Of a stretch of DNA of 7,675 bases, positions 1-6,275 are shown in pieces. The position numbers and the translations under genes were made by a program. The DNA is from Mageeibacillus sp. UBA5436. GTDB lineage: Bacteria > Bacillota > Clostridia > Saccharofermentanales > DTU023. The stretch covers positions 16,016 through 23,690 of the forward strand of contig DIRM01000034.1 of NCBI GenBank assembly GCA_002427545.1, given 5' to 3'. Under the pieces are notes generated by a model. It was given only the letters and a program-made list of their open reading frames with translations, was not told the DNA's origin and made no database searches. Numbering within the stretch: position 1 is the first letter of the stretch; each line of letters begins with the position of its first letter.

Positions 1-20
1 AAAAATTGATTTGTAAAATC

Positions 21-49
21 TTGTAAATTTCCACTAATCCATTGATAAT
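21..49 (+). promoter_or_regulatory. Candidate sigma-A promoter of the aldo/keto reductase gene
   Basis: A -35-like TTGTAA (21-26) and a -10-like GATAAT (44-49) are separated by 17 bp. They match the consensus at 4/6 and 5/6 positions. Transcription would begin around 55-57 and give a leader of about 40 nt. The region is very AT-rich, so chance matches are common, and a second weaker pairing (TTGATA at 43-48 with TAAATT at 65-70) is also possible. This is inferred from motif matching only. Confidence 0.35.
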
Positions 50-95
50 AGCATTAATTGTATTTAAATTGTTCTAGACAAATGATGAGGTAAAC

Positions 96-908
96 ATGAA
101 GAATATAACTTTTTATAATGATGTTTCAATGCCAATTATTGGCTTAGGTGTTTTTCGTATTGATAAAAATCAAATGAATCAAGCTATTTCATCCGCTTAT
201 GATATTGGTTATCGTCATTTTGACACAGCTCAAATGTATGGTAATGAAATTGAATTAGGTTTCGCTTTAAAGGAATTAAAAGTTAATCGTGCCGATTATT
301 TAATTACTACAAAAATAGACAATGTGAATCAAGGCTATGAATCTACTCTTAAAGCTTTTCAACAATCCTTGAAAGACTTACAAACAGATTATATTGATCA
401 ACTTTTAATTCATTGGCCTGGCCAAGATCCAAAAAGAACTTTGGAAACTTGGAAAGCTTTTGGAAAAATTTATGATGAAGGTTTAGCTCGTGTGATTGGC
501 GTTAGTAATTTCACTATTAGACATTTGCAAATTTTAGATTATTCCAATATCAAGCCAATGAGTAATCAAATCGAGCGAAATCTTTTGCAAAATGAAAATG
601 ATATTATGCCTTATTTAAAGGCCCAAAACATAATACCAATTGCTTGGTCACCACTTGGAAGGGGTAATATTCATTTTCCTTTTATAGAAGAATTAGCAGA
701 AAAATATAATAAGACGGCAGCACAAATTGTTTTACGTTGGAATATTGATAGTGATGTCATGATTATTCCAAAATCAATCCATGCAGAAAGGCAAGCCGAA
801 AATTTTGATCTTTTTGCTTTCGAATTAAATCAAGATGAAATTGAACAAATTAATAAACTTCACACGGGTGAAAGAATTTCTTTTGATCCTGAAACTTACG
901 ATTTTTAA
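96..908 (+). CDS. Aldo/keto reductase (2,5-diketo-gluconate reductase-like, NADPH-dependent)
   Basis: This is a cytosolic (alpha/beta)8-barrel oxidoreductase that reduces aldehydes or ketones to alcohols with NAD(P)H. The full catalytic tetrad is visible: D43 and Y48 in FDTAQMYGNE, K73 in TTKID, and H106 in LLIHWPG. The GVSNF motif (135-139) and the N157-Q158 pair that contact the nicotinamide ring are present. The C-terminal IPKS (224-227) with R232, E235 and N236 keeps the spacing of the 2'-phosphate pocket of AKR enzymes, which suggests a preference for NADPH. The length of 270 aa is normal for compact prokaryotic members. The ATG start follows GATGAGG with 5 nt spacing. The gene stands alone and converges on the ABC operon, with a hairpin terminator after it. 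The family is certain, but the physiological substrate cannot be told from sequence, because these enzymes are promiscuous and no pathway gene lies next to it. Confidence 0.95.
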   Translation: MKNITFYNDVSMPIIGLGVFRIDKNQMNQAISSAYDIGYRHFDTAQMYGNEIELGFALKELKVNRADYLITTKIDNVNQGYESTLKAFQQSLKDLQTDYIDQLLIHWPGQDPKRTLETWKAFGKIYDEGLARVIGVSNFTIRHLQILDYSNIKPMSNQIERNLLQNENDIMPYLKAQNIIPIAWSPLGRGNIHFPFIEELAEKYNKTAAQIVLRWNIDSDVMIIPKSIHAERQAENFDLFAFELNQDEIEQINKLHTGERISFDPETYDF

Positions 909-956
909 ATTTCAAAAAGCTACAAATATTAAAATTTATGTGAAATAATTGATTTT

Positions 957-992
957 TAAAAATGAGATAGATTAGCGTCTATCTCATTTTTA
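957..992. terminator. Strong hairpin terminator between convergent genes, probably bidirectional
   Basis: The arms 957-971 and 978-992 form a perfect 15-bp stem around a 6-nt loop (TTAGCG). The core arm is ATGAGATAG paired with CTATCTCAT. The outer end of the stem is an A-run on one side and a T-run on the other, so transcripts from either direction end in a U-rich tract. It lies in the 107-bp gap between two genes that face each other, where it would stop the aldo/keto reductase transcript and the ABC operon transcript alike. Confidence 0.85.
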
Positions 993-1015
993 TTATTGAA
1001 TATGATTAGAATTAA

Positions 1016-1804
1016 TTATAATGATTGACTGAATTCATATGCCTCTTTAATCTGCTCAGAACTCAGCTGTGAAATATAGCCACTAACACCTAAAAATTTA
1101 GATACATAAGAATTAACAGGCTTTTCTATCAATTCTTTGGCATTGCCTTTTTGAATTAATTTACCTGCTTGCATAATACATATTTGATCACCTAAATAAA
1201 AAGCTTCGCGTATATCATGAGTAACAAAAATAATTGTTTTTCCCAAAGTCTGATTTAATTCTTTTAATTGCATTTGTAATTTACGGCGATTAATATCATC
1301 AACTGCGCCAAAAGGTTCATCCATTAAAATAATATCTGGATTATTTGCAAAACCTCTAGCAACACCAATTCTTTGTGCTTCACCACCACTTAATTGAGAT
1401 GGATAGCGATCTAAATATGAAGAATCAAGCCCCATTAAAGTAATTAATTGATCGGCAATTTCATTTTTTTCTGTTTCTGATTTTTTTTGCAAAGAAAGAA
1501 CATAAGTGATATTTTCCCGCACTGTCAAATGTGGAAATAAACCAGTTTGTTGGATCACATATCCTATTTTACGACGTAAAAGAATAGGATCCATACCTTG
1601 AATATTTTCGCCTTGTATTTTAATTTGTCCAGAATCTGGTTCTATCAAACGATTTGTTAATCTTAAAAGTGTCGTTTTACCGCTACCTGATTCACCTAAT
1701 AAAACAACGAATTCACCTTTATTAATTATTAAATTAATTTGATTTAAGACATATTCATCATCAAATTTTTTGGAGATATTTTCAAATTCAATAAAACTAT
1801 CCAC
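1016..1804 (-). CDS. ABC transporter ATP-binding protein, OpuC/ProV-like osmoprotectant family, without CBS domains
   Basis: This is the ATPase that powers uptake by the permease and binding protein encoded just upstream. Everything expected of a nucleotide-binding domain is in place. Walker A is GESGSGKTT (37-45), the Q-loop is at Q85/Q86 in YVIQQTGLFPH, and the signature is LSGGEAQRIGVAR (138-150). Walker B is IILMDEPFGAVD, with D162 and catalytic E163, and the H-loop is H196 in FVTHD. The YVIQQTGLFPHLT stretch and the AFYLGDQICIMQAGK segment are typical of the OpuCA/OpuBA/ProV branch. At 262 aa it ends soon after the core, whereas OpuCA-type proteins of about 380 aa carry a CBS pair that senses ionic strength. 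The start is GTG, overlapping the stop of the binding-protein gene by one base (TAGTG), with AAAGGA 11 nt upstream. The next in-frame Met (M71) lies beyond Walker A, so GTG must be the start. It is the last gene of the operon. Confidence 0.93.
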   Translation of the reverse strand: MDSFIEFENISKKFDDEYVLNQINLIINKGEFVVLLGESGSGKTTLLRLTNRLIEPDSGQIKIQGENIQGMDPILLRRKIGYVIQQTGLFPHLTVRENITYVLSLQKKSETEKNEIADQLITLMGLDSSYLDRYPSQLSGGEAQRIGVARGFANNPDIILMDEPFGAVDDINRRKLQMQLKELNQTLGKTIIFVTHDIREAFYLGDQICIMQAGKLIQKGNAKELIEKPVNSYVSKFLGVSGYISQLSSEQIKEAYEFSQSL

Positions 1805-2784
1805 TATTTCAACAATCCTTTTTCAATCAGAAAATCTTTTGCAATATCTTCATGAACTTTACCTTCAACTTGAGCTTCATAATTTAATTTTTGCATTTCT
1901 TGATTATTAATCAGACCTTCAGTTAATTTTAAAACATCTTCTAATTCTGGATATTTTTCTAAAATCTCTTCTCGAATAACAAATGCTGCATCATAAATAG
2001 CAAAAATTTGTTTATCATCCTCTAAAGATTTCACTTTGTTTTCACTCAAATAACCATCGGTCGTGAAAGCAGTGGTTGCTTGTATTTTATCTTCAACACA
2101 AGCTTGATATTTAATACCAATATCAATATCATCTGTTTGAGCAAAATTCATGCCATATTGTTCTTCAATATAAGGAAAGCCATCTGCTCTTTCATAAAAA
2201 TCGCCATTGGCTCCAAATATTAATTGATCGCTCACAGCAGCTAAATCACTAATTGTGTTTAAATTGTATTTCTCGGCAGTCGAATTATTAACAATAATAG
2301 TATATGTATTATTAAATCCAATTCTTGAAGACCAAGTTAAATTATATTTATCTTCATATGATTTTTTAACTTGATTGTATAGCTCTTCTGAATCATTTAA
2401 GGGTTCTTCTTTTAAAATAGTCATCCAGCCTGTACCAGTGTATTCTGGGAAAGCGTCTATTTCTGCATTCATAATCGCTTCATGTAAAATAGGCGTCGCT
2501 CCAAGTTCAAACTGTCTAGTTACAGAAATATCTGTATTTTTTTCTACTAAAAGAGCTAATATTTCACCTAAAATAATACCTTCTGGCATTGGTTTAGAAC
2601 CAATGACGATTTTTTTATCATCAGATTTATTTTTTGTTTCTTCAATGACTTCATTTTTATCTGTTAAAGCAGATTCTGACTTAATTTCTTTTTCTGCTTC
2701 TTGTTTTGAGTTATTACCACAAGCACTGGTAAATAGAATTAAGGCTACTAATAAAATAGCTGTGATTGCTCTCAAATTTTTCAT
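1804..2784 (-). CDS. Solute-binding lipoprotein of an osmoprotectant-type (OpuAC family) ABC transporter
   Basis: This is the extracytoplasmic receptor that hands substrate to the permease. It begins with a lipoprotein signal peptide: K3/R5, a hydrophobic stretch at 7-18, and a TSAC lipobox with acylated C22. A charged, flexible linker rich in K, E, S and D (about 23-58) follows before the fold starts at KIVIGSKPMPEG. Family hallmarks are the GSK..x..x..ILGEI opening (62-75), LGATPILHEA (94-103), the FPEYTGTGW loop (112-120), SRIGFNNTYTI (153-163), ERADGFPYIEEQYG (198-211) and TTDGYLSENK (241-250). These match periplasmic binding proteins of the OpuCC/OpuBC/ProX-like quaternary-amine group. 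In many relatives the opening loop reads TEQ, but here it is PEG (67-69), so the ligand may differ from glycine betaine or choline. The ATG overlaps the permease stop (ATGA). AAGGAG lies about 13 nt upstream, a rather long spacing. The substrate is unassigned; betaine, carnitine, choline or a betaine-like thiol are all open. Confidence 0.9.
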   Translation of the reverse strand: MKNLRAITAILLVALILFTSACGNNSKQEAEKEIKSESALTDKNEVIEETKNKSDDKKIVIGSKPMPEGIILGEILALLVEKNTDISVTRQFELGATPILHEAIMNAEIDAFPEYTGTGWMTILKEEPLNDSEELYNQVKKSYEDKYNLTWSSRIGFNNTYTIIVNNSTAEKYNLNTISDLAAVSDQLIFGANGDFYERADGFPYIEEQYGMNFAQTDDIDIGIKYQACVEDKIQATTAFTTDGYLSENKVKSLEDDKQIFAIYDAAFVIREEILEKYPELEDVLKLTEGLINNQEMQKLNYEAQVEGKVHEDIAKDFLIEKGLLK

Positions 2785-3440
2785 TTTTTATTTTTTGCTC
2801 CTTCTCGTTTTTTGATTATATTTTTACTCAATAAGCCTATAATAAAATCGACTGTAAGTGCTAGAAGTGCCACCAACAAGCTGCCAGCAAATGTTAAAGC
2901 AGGATTATAAGTATTGATTCCTCGATAAATGGCTACTCCTAATCCACCTGCACCTATAAAAGAAGCGATACTTGTCAAAGAAATTACCATGATAACCATT
3001 GTTCTTGTTCCTGTTACAATAACTGGTAAAGCAAGAGGTAGTTGAATCTTATATAACAATTGCCAAGTATTACTGCCCATAGCAATAGCGGCCTCAATAA
3101 TTTTCTCATCAACTTCTGTGATACCAATATAGGTATTTCGCACCATTGGTAAAATACCATAAAGAACTAAAACGATAATAGCTGTTTTGTTACCAATCCC
3201 TGTAAAAGCAATAAAAAAACCAAAGAGAGCAATCGATGGAATGGTATAGAGAAAGCTCGTTAGGAACAGCATAATTTTGGCTAAAATTTTAGATCTTGTC
3301 ATCAAAATACCAATGCCCAAACCAAGGATAATTATGATTACAATGGCGATTGAACAAAGCATGAGATGCTCTAAAAAGATTTTCAAGAAAAAATCTTTTC
3401 GATCAATAAAAATATTTATGACATCATTTAAAAAAGTCAA
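2781..3440 (-). CDS. ABC transporter permease, OpuCB/OpuBB/ProW-like
   Basis: This is the membrane subunit that forms the channel for the importer, probably as a homodimer because only one permease gene is present. Hydrophobic segments lie at about 24-47, 56-80, 85-103, 137-160 and 183-204. The cytoplasmic EAA loop that docks on the ATPase is clear: EAAIAMG (116-122), then I132 and LPLALP (134-139). The motifs SIASFIGAGGLG (157-168) and YTIPSIALFGF (65-75) are characteristic of the osmoprotectant permease family. At 219 aa it has the usual length of OpuCB-like proteins. The start is TTG, supported by AGGAGG 5 nt upstream. The next Met (M27) lies inside the first membrane segment, so the TTG is needed. 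It is the first gene of the operon and overlaps the binding-protein gene by 4 nt. A basic tail (KKREGAKNKK) ends on the inside. Confidence 0.93.
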   Translation of the reverse strand: MTFLNDVINIFIDRKDFFLKIFLEHLMLCSIAIVIIIILGLGIGILMTRSKILAKIMLFLTSFLYTIPSIALFGFFIAFTGIGNKTAIIVLVLYGILPMVRNTYIGITEVDEKIIEAAIAMGSNTWQLLYKIQLPLALPVIVTGTRTMVIMVISLTSIASFIGAGGLGVAIYRGINTYNPALTFAGSLLVALLALTVDFIIGLLSKNIIKKREGAKNKK

Positions 3441-3445
3441 AATTA

Positions 3446-3451
3446 CCTCCT
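3446..3451 (-). promoter_or_regulatory. Ribosome binding site AGGAGG that fixes the TTG start of the permease
   Basis: On the - strand AGGAGG is followed by TAATT and then the TTG start at 3440-3438. No ATG or GTG lies in frame near it, so this strong Shine-Dalgarno sequence is what identifies the TTG as the initiation codon and marks the beginning of the ABC operon. I found no convincing -35/-10 pair in the short space between it and the gap terminator. Confidence 0.75.
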
Positions 3452-3480
3452 AATATTGATACTATTAGCAAGCTACATAG

Positions 3481-3511
3481 AAAAAGGCTGCCTCATATTA
3501 AGACAGCCTTC
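3481..3511 (-). terminator. Rho-independent terminator of gap
   Basis: Read on the - strand, AAGGCTG (complement of 3504-3510) pairs perfectly with CAGCCTT (complement of 3484-3490), and a T-run of five ends at 3481. Two further pairs can form inside after one mismatch. It begins about 25 nt after the gap stop codon and before the ABC operon, so it most likely ends the gap transcript and insulates the transporter genes. Confidence 0.85.
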
Positions 3512-3535
3512 TCTGATTATTAAAATATCTATGGA

Positions 3536-4612
3536 TTATAAATTGCCGTCTTCTTCAGCCATATGAACTAAAAGATCAACTGTACGGTTGGAATAACCCC
3601 ATTCATTATCATACCAAGAAACTAATTTAAAGAAGCGTTTTTCACCTGGTAAATTATTTTCTTTAGTTGCCAATGAATCAAAGATAGAAGAATGTGGATC
3701 ACCAATAATATCTGTAGATACGATATCTTCATCTGCATAATCTAAGATACCTTTTAAATAGGTTTCTGAAGCTTTTTTCATTAAGCCATCAATTTCTTCA
3801 ATAGATGTGTCGCGTTTTGCTGTGAAGGTTAAGTCAACAACTGAACCTGTTGGTGTAGGAACACGGAAGCTCATACCTGTCATGATTCCAGCAACTTCTG
3901 GAATAACTTGGCCAACAGCTTTTGCTGCACCTGTTGTGGATGGGATAATGTTAATAGCAGCAGCACGTCCGCCTCTCCAGTCTTTTAAGGAAGGACCATC
4001 AACTACTTTTTGTGTAGCAGTATAAGAATGGATTGTTGTCATTAAACCTTTTTCAATGCCAATGCCTTCTTTTAAGAGAACATGAACCACTGGAGCTAAA
4101 CAGTTTGTTGTGCAAGAAGCATTAGAAACGAGATCATGTTTTGCAGGATCATAATCGTTTTCATTAACGCCCATAACCATTAATTTAACTTCGCCTTTAC
4201 CAGGAGCAGAGATAATAACCTTTTTTGCGCCTGCTTCTAAATGGCCTTTTGCTTTGTCTGAATGTGTGAATAAGCCAGTTGATTCGATAACATAATCAAC
4301 ACCTAATTCTTTCCAGGGTAAGCCACTTGGATCTCTTGCTGCTAAAACACAAAGTGTTTTATTTGTGCCATTAATAATTAAGGTATCATCTTGTTCTAAA
4401 CTAGGATCTGATTTTTCTGTAGCTATTTCATGTTGAAATTTGCCTTGTGTTGAATCATATTTTAATTGATATGCAAAATATTTAGCATCTGTGCTAACAT
4501 CAGCAACTGCAACAACATCAATTTTGTCACCTAACAAACCTTGATCACAGATTGCTTGAAATACCATACGACCAATACGTCCAAAACCATTAATACCGAC
4601 TTTAATTGCCAT
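3536..4612 (-). CDS. gap: Glyceraldehyde-3-phosphate dehydrogenase (NAD-dependent, phosphorylating)
   Basis: The enzyme oxidises glyceraldehyde 3-phosphate with NAD and phosphate to 1,3-bisphosphoglycerate in cytosolic glycolysis or gluconeogenesis. The Rossmann motif INGFGRIGR (7-15) and D38 after strand 2 point to NAD. The active site is SNASCTTN with nucleophile C167 and general base H195 in TIHSYT. Phosphate-site residues include T198 and R250 in FRVPTP, and the C-terminal WYDNEWGYSNR (333-343) is intact. At 358 aa it is about 20 residues longer than the usual bacterial enzyme (330-340). The extra length is spread through the NAD domain (around 57-76 and 83-101) and the C-terminal domain (around 291-325). 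The TQKVVDGPSLKDWRGGRAAA S-loop is of the GapA/eukaryote-like class rather than the Bacillus DxRxxDxPHKDLRRAR class. Several blocks resemble kinetoplastid glycosomal GAPDH as I recall it. The ATG follows GGGAGG with 8 nt spacing, and the gene is monocistronic with its own terminator. Confidence 0.97.
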   Translation of the reverse strand: MAIKVGINGFGRIGRMVFQAICDQGLLGDKIDVVAVADVSTDAKYFAYQLKYDSTQGKFQHEIATEKSDPSLEQDDTLIINGTNKTLCVLAARDPSGLPWKELGVDYVIESTGLFTHSDKAKGHLEAGAKKVIISAPGKGEVKLMVMGVNENDYDPAKHDLVSNASCTTNCLAPVVHVLLKEGIGIEKGLMTTIHSYTATQKVVDGPSLKDWRGGRAAAINIIPSTTGAAKAVGQVIPEVAGIMTGMSFRVPTPTGSVVDLTFTAKRDTSIEEIDGLMKKASETYLKGILDYADEDIVSTDIIGDPHSSIFDSLATKENNLPGEKRFFKLVSWYDNEWGYSNRTVDLLVHMAEEDGNL

Positions 4613-4636
4613 TAATATATCCTCCCATTTGGTAGC

Positions 4637-4656
4637 TATTATCGCATCCGATAATA
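4637..4656. promoter_or_regulatory. Candidate operator: palindrome in the gap leader
   Basis: The perfect inverted repeat TATTATCG-4 nt-CGATAATA (arms 4637-4644 and 4649-4656) lies 25-44 bp upstream of the gap start codon. No T-run follows it, so it is not a terminator. Another GATAA lies at 4661-4665, exactly 11 bp from the GATAA at 4650-4654. That makes three half-sites (TTATC at 4639, GATAA at 4650 and 4661) one helical turn apart. It would overlap the transcription start of the candidate gap promoter, as a repressor operator would. No known regulator consensus was recognised, including CggR and Rex. Confidence 0.4.
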
Positions 4657-4658
4657 TT

Positions 4659-4687
4659 CTGATAAAATCGTTTTATAACACTGTTAA
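4659..4687 (-). promoter_or_regulatory. gap: Candidate promoter of gap
   Basis: On the - strand TTAACA (4687-4682, 5/6 to the -35 consensus) and TATCAG (4664-4659, 4/6 to -10) are separated by 17 bp. The start of transcription would fall near 4652, inside the palindrome at 4637-4656, with a leader of about 40 nt. The -35 box is part of a small palindrome, TAACA-C-TGTTA (4676-4686). The -10 is weak and the region is AT-rich, so this is a tentative call. Confidence 0.3.
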
Positions 4688-4823
4688 TTTTATCAAATTC
4701 TCTTTGAATTTCAAATGTTTTATCTATCCATCAACTATTTTTAATACAAAGTGTCGATTTCAACAAAAACATTTTTTTAATTGTAACTTCTCTTGTTATT
4801 TTGTCTTGCAAAATTGCCATCAA

Positions 4824-6275
4824 TTAAGCTTTTAGAATTGGTGTTCTAGCTGCTTTCGTTTCATCAGGTCGCTTAATTGGCATATGATGTGGCGCTGTTT
4901 TAAGTAGGTCAGGATTATTCTTTGCTTCTATTGCAATTTGAATGAACGCAGAAGCTAAACCTTCCAATCCTTCTTCTGTTTCGGTTTCGGTTGGTTCAAT
5001 CATCATCGCCTCATGTACAATCAAGGGGAAATAGATTGTCGGTGGATGATAGCCAAGATCTATTAAACGTTTGGCGATATCTGTTGTCTTGACTCCGTTT
5101 TCATCTTTTTGCCATTGTCCCGTAATTACAAATTCATGCATTGCATCTTCATCAAAAGGCAATTGATAGTAATCACGTAATTTACCTAAAAGATAATTAG
5201 CATTGGCAACAGCTGCTTCAGAAACTTCTTTTAAGCCATTAGCACCATAAGCTAAAATATAAGCGTATGTGCGAACAAAAATACCAAATGAACCAGTATA
5301 AGCTCTAACTTTTCCAATGCTCAAAGGACGATTGTAATCTAAAGTAAATTGATCTGCCTTTTTTTCAATTATTGGTAATGGTAAAAATGGCTTTAAAAAG
5401 TCTTTTACGCCAACTGGGCCAGCTCCTGGACCTCCACCTCCATGAGGTGTAGAAAAAGTTTTATGTACATTAAGATGCACTATATCAAAGCCCATATCGC
5501 CAGGTCTTGTTTGCATCAAAATAGCATTGGCATTGGCGCCATCATAATAACAAAGTCCACCTGATTCATGTACCAAATTTGTTATTTCTTTGACATCTTT
5601 TTCAAAAATACCAATTGTATTCGGATTCGTTAACATGATACCTGCAACTGTATCATCTAATTTATTTTTTAAATCTTCTACATCTACTTGACCATGTTCA
5701 TTTGATTTAATTTCGCGAATATCAAATTCAGACATAGCTGCAGATGCTGGATTAGTCCCATGGGCCGAATCGGGAATCAGCATAATTTTTCTTTTTTTAT
5801 CTTGACGTGATTCATGATAGGCCTTAATCATCATAACGCCTGTTAATTCTCCATGGGCACCTGCCGAAGGTTGAAAAGTAAAAGCATCCATTGCAAATAT
5901 TTCATTTAAAAGCTTTTCTAGACGATATAAGAGTTCTAAATTACCTTGTACGGTTTCAACAGGCTGTAAAGGATGCGTATTATTAAATCCAGGTAAAGCA
6001 GCCATATCTTCATTTACCTTTGGATTATATTTCATCGTACAAGAACCAAGAATATAAGGTCCGTTTTCGACCCCAAAGTTTTTAGCAGACATATTGGTAA
6101 AATGTCTAACGACTTGGATTTCTGCTAAATCTGGAATATCAGGTAATTCATTTAATGAATTATCTTGATAATATGCTTTAAAATCTGGTTTTTCCACATC
6201 ACAATCTCTAATCATACGATTCTTTTTATCACCACTTTGTGGTAAATCAAATATTAAAGGTGTATCTTGTATCAT
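4824..6275 (-). CDS. gcvPB: Glycine dehydrogenase (aminomethyl-transferring) subunit 2, P-protein C-terminal half
   Basis: This is the PLP-carrying subunit of the split glycine decarboxylase (P-protein) in the glycine cleavage system. With GcvPA it decarboxylates glycine and passes the aminomethyl group to lipoyl-GcvH. The PLP lysine is K272 in HLNVHKTFSTPHGGGGPG. Other family blocks are GSCTMKYNPK (77-86), PSAGAHGELTG (137-146), DSAHGTNPASA (169-179), TNPNTIGIFE (216-225), YYDGANANA (243-251) and HEAMMIEPTETE (421-432). At 483 aa it matches two-subunit type GcvPB proteins, and no motif is missing. The ATG overlaps the gcvPA stop (ATGA) and is preceded by AAAGGAGGT, which sits inside the last codons of gcvPA. 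It is the last gene of its operon in the window. No clear hairpin terminator follows in the 211 bp before gap, so read-through into gap is possible. Confidence 0.97.
   Translation of the reverse strand: MIQDTPLIFDLPQSGDKKNRMIRDCDVEKPDFKAYYQDNSLNELPDIPDLAEIQVVRHFTNMSAKNFGVENGPYILGSCTMKYNPKVNEDMAALPGFNNTHPLQPVETVQGNLELLYRLEKLLNEIFAMDAFTFQPSAGAHGELTGVMMIKAYHESRQDKKRKIMLIPDSAHGTNPASAAMSEFDIREIKSNEHGQVDVEDLKNKLDDTVAGIMLTNPNTIGIFEKDVKEITNLVHESGGLCYYDGANANAILMQTRPGDMGFDIVHLNVHKTFSTPHGGGGPGAGPVGVKDFLKPFLPLPIIEKKADQFTLDYNRPLSIGKVRAYTGSFGIFVRTYAYILAYGANGLKEVSEAAVANANYLLGKLRDYYQLPFDEDAMHEFVITGQWQKDENGVKTTDIAKRLIDLGYHPPTIYFPLIVHEAMMIEPTETETEEGLEGLASAFIQIAIEAKNNPDLLKTAPHHMPIKRPDETKAARTPILKA

Larger units (their letters stand above)
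4613..4823. other. 211-bp intergenic region between gcvPB and gap
   Basis: This very AT-rich spacer holds the candidate gap promoter and operator and several small inverted repeats. These include TGATAAAAT / ATTTTATCA (4660-4668 with 4687-4695), TAACACTGTTA (4676-4686) and TTTGAATTTCAAA (4704-4716). None is followed by a T-run in the direction needed to terminate gcvPB. I see no credible gene on either strand. The 68-codon open frame on the + strand starts with TTG, has no ribosome binding site and runs into the gcvPB 3' end. Confidence 0.6.

Noticed and set aside
2375..2815. Open frame of 146 codons on the + strand
   Set aside because: It is antisense to the binding-protein gene, whose signal peptide and OpuAC motifs are unambiguous. 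Its product is low-complexity and rich in S, I and F with no recognisable domain.
3807..4025. Open frame of 72 codons on the + strand
   Set aside because: It lies wholly antisense within gap and is explained by the highly constrained GAPDH coding sequence on the other strand.
4660..4695. Inverted repeat TGATAAAAT / ATTTTATCA as a terminator
   Set aside because: The stem is almost entirely A/T with an 18-nt loop and no T-run after it. It is more likely promoter-region structure or chance.
4629..4835. Open frame of 68 codons on the + strand in the gap-gcvPB spacer
   Set aside because: It starts with TTG, has no ribosome binding site, and overlaps the gap leader and the gcvPB 3' end. Its product is a Phe/Asn/Cys-rich string as expected from translated AT-rich spacer DNA.
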